Below are positions 16,778-26,000 of a stretch of DNA of 48,842 nucleotides, piece by piece; positions within the stretch are counted from its first letter, which is position 1, and each line of letters begins with the position of its first letter. The DNA comes from an uncultured Bacteroidota bacterium (GTDB taxonomy: Bacteria; Bacteroidota; Bacteroidia; AKYH767-A; JABDAW01): contig CAIMUP010000025.1 in the NCBI GenBank assembly GCA_903844645.1, positions 1 to 48,842 of the forward strand, read 5' to 3'. The position numbers were made by a program, and so were the translations under genes. Below the pieces are notes generated by a model. It was not told the origin of the DNA. It saw nothing but the letters and a program-made list of their open reading frames with translations, and made no database searches.

Positions 16778-16982
16778 GAAAAATCTTTCGGGTATATTGG
16801 ACAAAACAATCAGAATAAACAATCCTCTTCCCCATCCCTCCTTTTCTTCCATCCTCCAAAATCGTTCCGCTTTAGCTGGTAAATTTTCTCCTTTCGCGGT
16901 CAGATTTTTCTTTGAGAGGATGATTTTATTCGCTATTTACCTGTTAAATTCCCCAAAACAGCCAATTCCTTCCCGTGTACAA

Positions 16983-17135
16983 ATGGAAATTTCTCTTGCT
17001 CAAATGGGATTTCCATTTGAGCAAATGGTTGAGCCATTTGAGCAAAATAGGATTCCATTTGAGCAAATGGAAATCCCATTTGAGCAAGAGAAATTTCCTT
17101 TTGTGCAAGGGGAATTTTCATTTGTACACAGGAAT
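16983..17135. repeat. 21-bp tandem repeat array D, about 7 units, partly inverted
   Basis: The core CCATTTGAGCAAATGG (dyad CCATTTG/CAAATGG) recurs every 21 bp at 17013, 17034, 17055, 17076 (as CCATTTGAGCAAGAG) and 17097 (degraded). The array also contains a long inverted repeat: 16985-17028 and 17055-17098 are reverse complements over 44 bp with two mismatches, around a 26-bp spacer. It lies upstream of the helicase gene. Confidence 0.93.
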
Positions 17136-17248
17136 AAATTAGCCGTTTCTAATAATAAATCTTCTGAATTGGATGTTTGAAATGGATGATGCACACTACA
17201 GCATATCGCTTTTTTAATTGAATCACATTCTTGCTCGCGGCTTATTGT

Positions 17249-17256
17249 TAGTTTTG
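17249..17256 (+). promoter_or_regulatory. -7 promoter box (TAGTTTTG) of the helicase gene
   Basis: An exact match to TAnnTTTG, 25 nt before the ATG at 17282. No clear -33 TTTG at 19-21 nt. Confidence 0.5.
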
Positions 17257-17281
17257 CAGCCATAAGATACAAAGAATTTTA

Positions 17282-19501
17282 ATGACTGATGTAACAATTA
17301 ACCCTATCTTCAACGCCGCCTGGGAGGTAGTCAATTATACCGGCTTGAATGTTTTTCTTACAGGCAAGGCGGGCACAGGGAAGACTACCTTTTTGAAGAA
17401 ATTAGTAAGCGAAACTTCCAAGAAAACCATCGTCCTTGCCCCAACCGGAGTGGCTGCGATTAATGCAGGAGGTGTTACGATGCACTCCTTCTTTCAATTG
17501 CCCTTTAATGTCTACATACGGCATGGCGGATATACCCAAGGAGAAGTTCAGTTCACCAATAAAAGCGAGCTGTTGCGGACCATCCGTATGAGTAAACCGA
17601 AGCGCGATTTGATGAATGAAATGGAGCTGATGATTATTGATGAGGTGAGTATGGTTCGCGCCGATTTGCTGGATGCTGTGGATGATATTCTGCGGTCAGT
17701 TCGCGGTAATAGGAGCAAGGCTTTCGGGGGAGTGCAGGTGCTTTTTATTGGAGATTTATTTCAGTTGCCACCCGTCGTTCAGGATCAAGAGAAGAATCTG
17801 CTGAAGCAATATTATGAGAGTGCTTTTTTCTTTAATTCGGAGGTGCTTCGGGAGAGTCCTCCGGAGATTATTGAGCTGAAAAAAATCTATCGGCAGACGG
17901 AAGAAAAGTTTATCAGCTTGTTGAATAATGTGAGGAATAATACGATGCGCGATGAGGACTTTGAATTGCTGCATAGCCGCTATGTGCCCAGCATTCGGAT
18001 GGAGGAGGAGAATTTTATTACCCTCACTACGCACAACAATACTGCCGATAGAATCAACCAGGAAGAGTTGCGGAAACTGAACACTTCCGTCTTTAAATTT
18101 GAAGCAAATGTGGATGGAGATTTCAATGATCGTTCGTTCCCGACAGAGAAGGTTTTGGAGTTGAAATTGGGAGCGCAAATTATGTTTATAAAGAACGATA
18201 CCAAGGGAGGAAAATATTATAATGGGAAGCTCGCGAAGGTGATAAAGATTAGTCAGGACGAGATCATAGTGAAGCTCGCAGATACTGACATTGAGCTGCG
18301 TGTGGAGAAGGAGTTGTGGGAGAATATTAAATATGTTTTTAACAAAGAAGCCAACAAAATTGATGAACAACCGCTGGGTAGTTTCCTGCAATATCCGATT
18401 CGATTGGCATGGGCGATTACGATTCATAAAAGCCAGGGCTTGACCTTTACAAAGATGGCGATTGATGCAGGTGCTTCGTTTGCGGCGGGGCAAGTTTATG
18501 TGGCATTGAGTCGCTGTACTTCCTTGACTGGCTTGACTTTGCTGTCGAAGATTGCGCCGTCTGCTATCTCGACTGATCAACGGATTATAGAATTTATATC
18601 TAAGGAAACCGATGTTACTTTGTTGAATTTGGATCAGGAAAAATTTGTTTATTCTATCCTAAGATTAGAGAAGATTTTTAATTGGAATACGATGCTGGAT
18701 TTGATTAATGAGGCGATAGTATTTACGACGGGGAAGAAATTTGACGACAAAGAATTGGTCTTGGAAAAGCTGAATGAAATCTATAATAAATCGAAACTGC
18801 AAGCCGAAACTTCTACTAAATTTCTTAACGTTATCAATCAGATTGTGGATACTAAACCTATTGATACCGCGCTATTGACGGAGCGTGTGAAGAAGGCGAA
18901 ACCATATTTTATTGAGAAGATATTGGAAGAGATTATTCATCCTATTGTGGCGATTCGGGAGGAGATTAAGATTAAGAAACAGACTAAATTATTGGTACTT
19001 TATTTCAATGATTTGATACTTGATTTGTGGCGGAATGTGAGGTTGATTGAGAAGGCAGATGTGAGCGGATTGGATTTAAAGATAGAATATGCTTTTAAGG
19101 AAAATGTTGTTCCAAAGATTGAAAAAATTAATCCCAATCCTGTAACACAACCAAAGAATTATCCTACTAAAAAAGAATATTACAAAGCATCTCCTAAGGA
19201 AGAAGTTGGCTCATCGAAGAAGATAAGTCTGCAACTATATCAAGAGAAGAAAACTATCGAAGAAATTGCTGCGGCACGGGGTATGGCTGCTTCTACGATA
19301 GAGGGGCATCTGGCTTTATATATCCAGAGCGGCGAGGTGAATTTGTTCGATTTTATTAACGAAGAACAATTCCAAGTCATTAAAGTTGGAGTTGAGAAGA
19401 TGGGGATTGAAAACATTACCGAAGTTAAAAAGTCGGTTGGAGAAACGATCACATGGGGGCAATTGAGGATGGCGGTGAACTATCTTAGGGATAAGGAATA
19501 A
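17282..19501 (+). CDS. PIF1/RecD-like SF1B helicase with C-terminal HTH domain
   Basis: A 739-residue cytoplasmic ATPase. Walker A GKAGTGKTT lies at residues 28-36, followed by VLAPTGVAAINAGG, Walker B MIIDEVSMV near 118 and FGGVQVLFIGDLFQLPPV, the PIF1/RecD motif III. The late motif RLAWAITIHKSQGLTF and QVYVALSRCTS complete the helicase core by about residue 420. The C-terminal 90 residues (SLQLYQEKKTIEEIAAARGMAASTIEGHL) are a helicase-associated helix-turn-helix like that of RecQ/HTH_40. Such enzymes unwind DNA 5' to 3' and often clear structured DNA; the nearby palindromic array is only an association. It probably forms an operon with the next gene, 9 nt away. Confidence 0.92.
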   Translation: MTDVTINPIFNAAWEVVNYTGLNVFLTGKAGTGKTTFLKKLVSETSKKTIVLAPTGVAAINAGGVTMHSFFQLPFNVYIRHGGYTQGEVQFTNKSELLRTIRMSKPKRDLMNEMELMIIDEVSMVRADLLDAVDDILRSVRGNRSKAFGGVQVLFIGDLFQLPPVVQDQEKNLLKQYYESAFFFNSEVLRESPPEIIELKKIYRQTEEKFISLLNNVRNNTMRDEDFELLHSRYVPSIRMEEENFITLTTHNNTADRINQEELRKLNTSVFKFEANVDGDFNDRSFPTEKVLELKLGAQIMFIKNDTKGGKYYNGKLAKVIKISQDEIIVKLADTDIELRVEKELWENIKYVFNKEANKIDEQPLGSFLQYPIRLAWAITIHKSQGLTFTKMAIDAGASFAAGQVYVALSRCTSLTGLTLLSKIAPSAISTDQRIIEFISKETDVTLLNLDQEKFVYSILRLEKIFNWNTMLDLINEAIVFTTGKKFDDKELVLEKLNEIYNKSKLQAETSTKFLNVINQIVDTKPIDTALLTERVKKAKPYFIEKILEEIIHPIVAIREEIKIKKQTKLLVLYFNDLILDLWRNVRLIEKADVSGLDLKIEYAFKENVVPKIEKINPNPVTQPKNYPTKKEYYKASPKEEVGSSKKISLQLYQEKKTIEEIAAARGMAASTIEGHLALYIQSGEVNLFDFINEEQFQVIKVGVEKMGIENITEVKKSVGETITWGQLRMAVNYLRDKE

Positions 19502-19510
19502 TTATTAAAG

Positions 19511-20731
19511 ATGAATAAATTAAAAGTCGGAATCATTCGCGAAGGCAAGCTGCCACACGATAAACGAACTCCATTCACTCCTGCGCAATGCAAACAAATC
19601 GAAGCCCAGTTCCCCAATGTCGAGTTGGTAATTCAGCCTTGCGAGTACCGTTGTTATTCAGATAGTGAATACCGCACCGAAGGTATACAACTAAAGGAAG
19701 ATGTATCAGATTGCAATACCCTGATGGGTATTAAAGAGGTGCCACCAGAGCAGTTAATTCCCAATAAAAAATATTTATTCTTCTCGCATACCATCAAGAA
19801 GCAAGCGCATAACCATAACCTGTTGCGAGCAATTATTGAGAAGAAAATATCTTTGATAGACTACGAATGCCTTACTGATGAAGAGCACAATCGCGTCATC
19901 GGTTTTGGGCGGTTTGCGGGGGTTATCGGGGCATACAATGGCATCAATGCGTATGGTATTCGGTATGGTTTGTTTCAGTTGAGGCAGGCTTATGAGTTTG
20001 ATAAACTGTATGACGTGGAGAACGAGCTATCCAAAGTAAAGCTCCCCAATATCAAGATCATTATTACCGGTGGCGGACGTGTGGCGAATGGTGCTATCGA
20101 GACAATGGGCATCCTCAAGATTCGCAAGGTTACGCCGTACGAGTTCCTAAATTACTCCTTCCGCGAACCAGTTTATGTCAACCTTCATTCGATGGATTAT
20201 TACAAACCGAAGGACGGCGGTCCGTGGGTTCACGGGCAGTTCTATACGAATCCCGAAGACTTCGATTGTACTTTCATTCGGTATGCACCGGTCTGCGACA
20301 TGCTTATTCATTGTGCCTTTTGGAATCCGAAAGCCGCCCCTTTATTCTCGAAGGAGGAGATGAAATCGCCAGCATTCCACGTCAGTGTTATTGCCGATGT
20401 AACCTGCGATTTGAATGGCAGCATCCCTTCTACGACGCAGTCTTCGACTATCGAAGAACCTTTCTACGGCTACGACCCTATCACCGAAAGCATTGATGAA
20501 CCATTTGCCCGCAACACGATAACGGTGATGGCAGTGGATAACCTTCCTTGCGAGTTACCGCGAGAGGCTTCTGATGACTTCGGCAAGAACCTCATCGAAC
20601 GGGTGTTACCGTCCTTGTTTGTGGAAGATAAGAAGGGGTTGATAGACCGCGCCACGATTGTTCGGGATGGCATGCTGACCACTCGGTTTGGTTTTCTTGG
20701 GGATTATGTAGGGGCGAACCCGAATAATTAA
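19511..20731 (+). CDS. Saccharopine/alanine dehydrogenase-like NAD(P)-dependent oxidoreductase
   Basis: A 406-residue enzyme. The N-terminal alanine-dehydrogenase/PNT-type domain begins KVGIIREGKLPHDKRTPFTP, and a Rossmann segment has IKIIITGGGRVANGAIETM near residue 180. The C-terminal part (VIADVTCDLNGSIPSTTQSS, then ITVMAVDNLPCELPREASDDF) is typical of the LYS1-like saccharopine dehydrogenase/alanine dehydrogenase group. It probably interconverts an amino acid and a keto acid with NAD(H). Whether the substrate is saccharopine, alanine or another compound cannot be told. Its stop is 2 bp from the stop of the convergent gene, with no terminator between. Confidence 0.85.
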   Translation: MNKLKVGIIREGKLPHDKRTPFTPAQCKQIEAQFPNVELVIQPCEYRCYSDSEYRTEGIQLKEDVSDCNTLMGIKEVPPEQLIPNKKYLFFSHTIKKQAHNHNLLRAIIEKKISLIDYECLTDEEHNRVIGFGRFAGVIGAYNGINAYGIRYGLFQLRQAYEFDKLYDVENELSKVKLPNIKIIITGGGRVANGAIETMGILKIRKVTPYEFLNYSFREPVYVNLHSMDYYKPKDGGPWVHGQFYTNPEDFDCTFIRYAPVCDMLIHCAFWNPKAAPLFSKEEMKSPAFHVSVIADVTCDLNGSIPSTTQSSTIEEPFYGYDPITESIDEPFARNTITVMAVDNLPCELPREASDDFGKNLIERVLPSLFVEDKKGLIDRATIVRDGMLTTRFGFLGDYVGANPNN

Positions 20732-20733
20732 GG

Positions 20734-22431
20734 TTATTCCACCAGTAGCTTGCCGATACCCAAGACCTCTTTATTCTCTTCTATCAGTTTATAGAAATAC
20801 ATACCTGCGGGTAGGTTGCCACGAGGAATGGTTACTTCTTTGCTTGTGCCCACGGGTATGCTTCTTACTTCTTGCCCGAGTAGGTTGTAGATGAATAAGG
20901 AGGGGTTATGATAGGTGCCTTGAAGGGTGAGGGTGGTAGTAGTGGTGAAGGGATTGGGGTAGAGGAGAAAGGAAGGGGTTGCTGTTATTTCTTTTGAATT
21001 TGTTTCTATGTTACTTAAACCAAATTTAGCAATAAAAAATGCTTCCTCACATGTCAGTGGTAAAGAATCCGATCCAATAATAAAAGGATTTACCTGATAA
21101 AAATCTCCACAGATAAAAGCATTTCCAAAATGATCTACTGCTACATCATTATTGTCATCTGCACCGCTTGGAAATGCTGTTGCATAAAGTGCATGTCCTG
21201 TTGAATTATATTTAGTAAAAAACATAGGGTCAGTACCTCCTGGGTTTTGTACAACAATGGTATCAAAATTCATAGAGGGAGAACCAAATTCACCCGTTAC
21301 AAATATATTATCATTGTCGTCAGAGGCTACGGAATATCCTTTGTCATTACTCCCAGTTCCACCAATATTCCTTGCATAAATCACATTACCAAATGTATCA
21401 TATTTGGTTAGAAAAACATTTTGAATTCCATTATTGAAAATAGTATTTGAGCCAAAAGAAACTGAAGTTCCTGTATAATATCCTGTTGTATAAATCTTTC
21501 CCAAGCTATTTGCGGTAATGCCCAATCCGCAGCTTGTCCAGTTTCCAGTTCCAGTTGCTTTTCTTGCCCATAATGCAGAACCCGCAGGACTATATTTTAC
21601 AATATAAGAAAACGAACTTGCCGAATCCATTAAAGTAATATTGTCGAAAGATATAAACGCGGTGTTGCTATTACCAGTAGAAATATAACCGGAAATATAT
21701 GAGTTGCCAGAAATATCCGTGCAAACTGAAATAGAGGTAGCAGCTAAATTATTGGTAGAAGCTGTAGCAGTTTTGGCAAAAAGGATATTACCCGATGAAT
21801 CATATTTAACAAGAAATATAAAACTTAACCCCGTCTTTATTAAGGTATCAGAACCAAAAATTAGGGTAGGCGATTGAGAAAATCCTGTTATAATAACATT
21901 GCCAAAATCATCCGTTGCAATACCTAATGCTTTATCATTACTTGTTCCTTTTGCCCCTCTTAGCCATTGTATGACCCCTGAAGAATTATATTTAACAAGA
22001 AAAATATCATAAATGTAAAAAGGTCCAGAATTTAGTAATGTATATGGACCAAATGAAATTGAATCAGAATTGAATGCTCCTGCAACATAAATATTGCCAG
22101 CAGCATCCACAGCTACTCCAAGACCATTTGCGAAACCGCTACCATCCTTTGCAAAAATTACATTACCTGATGAATCATATTTTACAATATAAATACCTGG
22201 ATGAGTTAATGTATCTGCACCGAATATTAATGTATCACTAAAATATCCTGTTGCATAAACATTTCCTAATAAATCAGTAGTAACGCTCAAACCTTCTGTG
22301 TACATCCAAGCATTACCAATATTAGTTGCAGTTCTCGCCCAAAGCCAAGTCGGAGTTTGCGATTTTAAATTCCCGCTCAAGCCAACCATGGCGAGCATCA
22401 CAATTAATAGTATTCTTGTTTTCATCTTCAT
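20734..22431 (-). CDS. SBBP-repeat secreted protein with T9SS sorting domain
   Basis: A 565-residue protein. The signal peptide MKMKTRILLIVMLAMVGLSG ends near residue 25 (LKSQ). It has about eight repeats of the type G-N-V-Y-A-T-G-x-F-S-x-x-x-x-F-G followed by FLVKYDSSGN, the SBBP beta-propeller repeat. The C-terminal sorting domain is LLYPNPFTTTTTLTLQG ... GMYFYKLIEENKEVLGIGKLLVE. It should be exported by T9SS to the cell surface. The ligand or function is unknown. The -7 box TAATTTTG lies at 22450-22457. Confidence 0.9.
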   Translation of the reverse strand: MKMKTRILLIVMLAMVGLSGNLKSQTPTWLWARTATNIGNAWMYTEGLSVTTDLLGNVYATGYFSDTLIFGADTLTHPGIYIVKYDSSGNVIFAKDGSGFANGLGVAVDAAGNIYVAGAFNSDSISFGPYTLLNSGPFYIYDIFLVKYNSSGVIQWLRGAKGTSNDKALGIATDDFGNVIITGFSQSPTLIFGSDTLIKTGLSFIFLVKYDSSGNILFAKTATASTNNLAATSISVCTDISGNSYISGYISTGNSNTAFISFDNITLMDSASSFSYIVKYSPAGSALWARKATGTGNWTSCGLGITANSLGKIYTTGYYTGTSVSFGSNTIFNNGIQNVFLTKYDTFGNVIYARNIGGTGSNDKGYSVASDDNDNIFVTGEFGSPSMNFDTIVVQNPGGTDPMFFTKYNSTGHALYATAFPSGADDNNDVAVDHFGNAFICGDFYQVNPFIIGSDSLPLTCEEAFFIAKFGLSNIETNSKEITATPSFLLYPNPFTTTTTLTLQGTYHNPSLFIYNLLGQEVRSIPVGTSKEVTIPRGNLPAGMYFYKLIEENKEVLGIGKLLVE

Positions 22432-22449
22432 TAATTATATTGTGAGGGG

Positions 22450-22457
22450 CAAAATTA
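22450..22457 (-). promoter_or_regulatory. -7 promoter box of the SBBP protein gene
   Basis: Minus-strand TAATTTTG matches TAnnTTTG, 18 nt before the start codon at 22431. No canonical -33 box found. Confidence 0.5.
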
Positions 22458-22513
22458 TAAAATTATCTGATAAAATTCCTGTTTTCAGCTATAAAAGTTC
22501 CCTCGCAAGTCCT

Positions 22514-22849
22514 TGCGGACTTGTCGCAGGTCACTGAAGTTCTATGTTATTTCACAGCGGAGCTGCCGCATTTTTTAGCGGAGTTGGTTTACGTTGAAAA
22601 CATGAAATTGCACCTCATTGAAATTTTGCCTCTGCTGACTGAAATTTTGCCTCATTCGACTAATTTTCTATTCCAAATCAAAGAAAAGTTGTCGCCATTC
22701 GTAGCGGTGCTCTTGCTGGTGACTGATGTGTTGTGTTTTTTTGCAGCGGAGCTATGTTTTTTTGTAGCGGAGCTTCCGCATTTTTTAGCGGAGCTGTGTT
22801 TTATTCTCCCGAAGCTATGTTTTTTCCAGCCGAAGCTATGTTTTTTTTG
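22514..22849. repeat. 21-bp tandem repeat array E, about 16 degenerate units
   Basis: Units keep a 21-bp register from 22514 to 22849 although they diverge strongly. AGCGGAGC-type units start at 22556, 22577, 22703, 22745, 22766 and 22787, CCCGAAGC/GCCGAAGC units at 22808 and 22829, and TGAAATTTTGCCTC units at 22619 and 22640. The dyad is CGGAGCTTCCG in the best unit (22768-22778); the first unit has CAAGTCC-TTGC-GGACTTG at its junction. It lies in the gap between two minus-strand T9SS genes. Confidence 0.88.
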
Positions 22850-22867
22850 TGGAAAATAGTTGATAAA

Positions 22868-22900
22868 AACTTTACTAAAGCTTTGAGCTTTAGTAAAGTT
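22868..22900. terminator. Long perfect hairpin, 15-bp stem
   Basis: AACTTTACTAAAGCT and AGCTTTAGTAAAGTT are perfect reverse complements around a TTG loop. On the minus strand the stem runs into TTTTTATC, so it could terminate leftward transcription that passes the stronger terminator at 23031. It could also be a mobile hairpin element. Confidence 0.6.
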
Positions 22901-22917
22901 GAGGTCTGACCCAAACT

Positions 22918-22942
22918 CCTGACAGGTTTTTCTCCTGTCAGG
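22918..22942. repeat. Small hairpin element (REP-like), CCTGACAGG type
   Basis: CCTGACAGG (22918-22926) and CCTGTCAGG (22934-22942) are perfect 9-bp arms around a 7-nt loop. It is related to the nested element at 16728-16777. Confidence 0.7.
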
Positions 22943-22973
22943 TTTTGACTAATGGAATTCCTAAAGATTCATA

Positions 22974-22998
22974 CCTAAAAGGAGAAAAACCTTTCAGG
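22974..22998. repeat. Small hairpin element (REP-like), copy 4
   Basis: CCTAAAAGG, loop AGAAAAA, CCTTTCAGG. Together with the terminator at 23031-23061 it repeats the arrangement at 126-212, with the same linker sequence. Confidence 0.65.
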
Positions 22999-23030
22999 AG
23001 GATGGATTCAATTATTTCATTGCAAAAAGA

Positions 23031-23061
23031 AAGCCCTCCCGATAGAGCATCGGGAGGGCTT
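23031..23061 (-). terminator. Rho-independent terminator of the giant repeat gene
   Basis: AAGCCCTCCCGAT (23031-23043) pairs perfectly with ATCGGGAGGGCTT (23049-23061) over 13 bp with a 5-nt loop. On the minus strand a TTTTTG tract follows. It lies 24 nt after the stop of the gene at 23085. Confidence 0.92.
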
Positions 23062-23084
23062 CAATTTTAATTAAGAATAACTGA

Positions 23085-26000
23085 CTATTGTATTACGAGC
23101 TTGCTCTGTAATACCGCATCGCCGCTACGAAGGGTCAGCATGTAAATACCTTTCGATATCTCGGCAGTGTTCATCAAATACTGATTGTCGCCAATGATGG
23201 AGGTGGTATTTGTGGAGAATATCAATCTTCCTGTAATATCGGTCAGGCTGATCGTTACCGCTTCTTCCTTCGTGTTAGAATAGGTTACCGTAACATGGTC
23301 GTTTGCAGGGTTCGGATACACCGAGAAGATGGTAGAGCCGATCGTCGTCGCTTCTTCTTCCCTTGCATTGCAGGCTACGACTACGTTGGTAGTGGTGCTC
23401 ATACATCCGTTAGCATCTTTTACTTTTATCGAATAAGTGCCAGGGGCAAGGCTGCTGAAGGTGTATCCCGTTTGCCATGCTCCGCCATTATTCTTTGAGT
23501 AATTATACACACCAGTTCCGCCTGTTGCATATACTATGATACTCCCTGAATTGTTGATGCAGGTGCTGGATTTCACAGTAGCAGTGGTGAAGGTAATCGG
23601 GGTAGGCTGTGTAATAATCACATTCAACGAAGTGCTCAAACAACCGTTTGCATCCTTCACCACGCAGGCATAAGTGCCAGGGGCTAATGACGAGAAAGCA
23701 TTGCCAGCTTGGTAGCTGCCACCGTTGTTATCAGAATATGTTTTAACACCCGTTCCTCCGCTGCCCGTGAGGGTTATTACACCATTGTTAGAGCCATTGC
23801 AAGTAACATTTGTTTTGGCTGCCGTCAAACCTACTGCCGATGGCTGCGTGATGATGGAGTAAGTTACATTAGGCACTATTTGCGAAGGACATCCTGTAAC
23901 ATCCACAATTTGCAACTTGTATTGCGAAGGTGTTAAGCCTGTGAATGTATTAGTCGCTTGGGTCGTGGTAATATTGTTCAAAGTGTTGGTAGCCTTGTAC
24001 GTGTATGACGAATTTCCTGCACCAGGAGTAATGGTGATGGATCCTGTATTACCGCCATTACAAGCTACATTGGTAGAAGTAAAGGTGAAGGTAGGATTAT
24101 AAGGTGTTACCGTTACCGAACTGGTGGCGGTGCATCCATTAAGTGTTGCCGTTACGGTATAAGTAATGGGGCTTAATGTAGTAGGATGGCTGTTCACCAC
24201 AGCACCGGTTACGGTGTTTAATCCCGTAGAAGGAGACCATGAATAGGATGTTGCGCCACTTGCCGTAAGGGTTGTTGTATTCCCAAAACAAACGCTCCTA
24301 AATCCTGCAACAGTAAGGTTAATGGCAGCCGGTTGTGTAACCGTTGCAACAGAAGTTGTGGTACAACCATGCGCATCAGTAACGGTTACGGTGTAGCTTC
24401 CTGCTGTCAAAGTATTGATGGAAGAAGTGGTTGCAGCAGTGCTCCATGAATAAGAATATCCTGCTGTGCCCCCACTTGCAGATACACTTGCAGCACCGTT
24501 GTTACCGCCATTACACGGCGAAACATTGGTTGAAGAAGTAGTCGCAGACAACGCTAATACAGGTTCGTTAATAGTGATGGTCGTCGTTGCCGTACTGCCA
24601 ACATTATCGGTAACGGTATAGGTGTAAGTTCCTGCATTCACCGTGAATAAACCTGTTCCGGTGTAAGGCGAAGTGCCTCCCGTTGCAGAAACGGTAACCG
24701 ATGTTGTTCCACCATGACAATTAACATTAGCTCCAGAAGAAGATGCTGTAAGCGGTGTTGAATTCGCTAAGATACCAACTTCTACATCACCGAACGTAGT
24801 GCATCCGGTAGCTTTGGAAGATGTTGAAGTCAAGGTGCTTACAGTAGCCGATGTCCAAGTGTTAGGATTAAATTTCTTGATGACAAACAAGTTAGGATTC
24901 GCACCACCAATAATGTTTCCTGCCTCAAAGTTGAAGGTAATATCATACGTTCCCAAACTGCTTTGCGAACCCACAAGATACCAGTAACGGTTAATCTTTC
25001 TACTTTGATCAATTCCTGAAATATATGATTCATTGGCATCGCTTGCACCAACGGTTATGGTAATATACCCGCTTGCCGTTGTATTATAGAATTGAATATC
25101 CAAGCCACCATATAGGGCATCACCGATAGGCGCAGTCTTAGAACAAGTACAGCCATTAGGCACATTTAATTTGATAATACCTGTGGTGTATTTACCAGTT
25201 CCGGCACCAGAACATGAAGCGTTTTCACCTAATTCCATCGTGTGAACACCTGTGGCAATCTTACCATTGGTGTATGTAAGGACTGCATTAATGATGATAT
25301 TATCGTTCAAGGTAATCCCAGCAGTATTGTTGATGGTGAAATTATAATAGACACTAACTCCTGTAATGAATTGCGCAACCGTTCCATTGAAGATGATGGT
25401 GCAGTTGTTGTGGTTCCAAGTACCATTGTTAATCCAGTTGCCAGCAATGTAAATGTTCGTTGAAGAAGATCCTGTTAAGATGCCGCTAATGGTTATATGA
25501 TAAAAGGAAGAAGCCGATGAACCAGCAATCAACGTAGTTCCATCAAAGGTACATTTGCCATTGTTATGATTCCATGTTCCATTGTTTGTCCAATTGCCAG
25601 CAATGTGCATGTCCGTAATATGCCCGGTTAATATACCAGTTATGAATACATCAAAGAAAGATGATGTTGAAGAACCACTAATGGTTGTTGTTCCATTGAA
25701 GGTACAGCCGCCATTGTTATGATTCCATGTTCCATTATTTATCCAATTACCTGCAATATAAATGTTCAAAGCCGAAGGTCCTGTTAAGATTCCAGTAATG
25801 GTAATATTATAGAAGTAATTCGTTGAAGAACCACTGATAGTAGTAGTACCATTGAAAGAACATTTACCATTGTTATGATTCCATGTTCCATTATTTATCC
25901 AGTTACCTGCAATCCACATATTTGTTCCATGCCCGGTCAATGTTCCGGTGATGGAAATATCATAAAAGAAAGTTATGGAAGACCCGAAGATAGTTGATGT

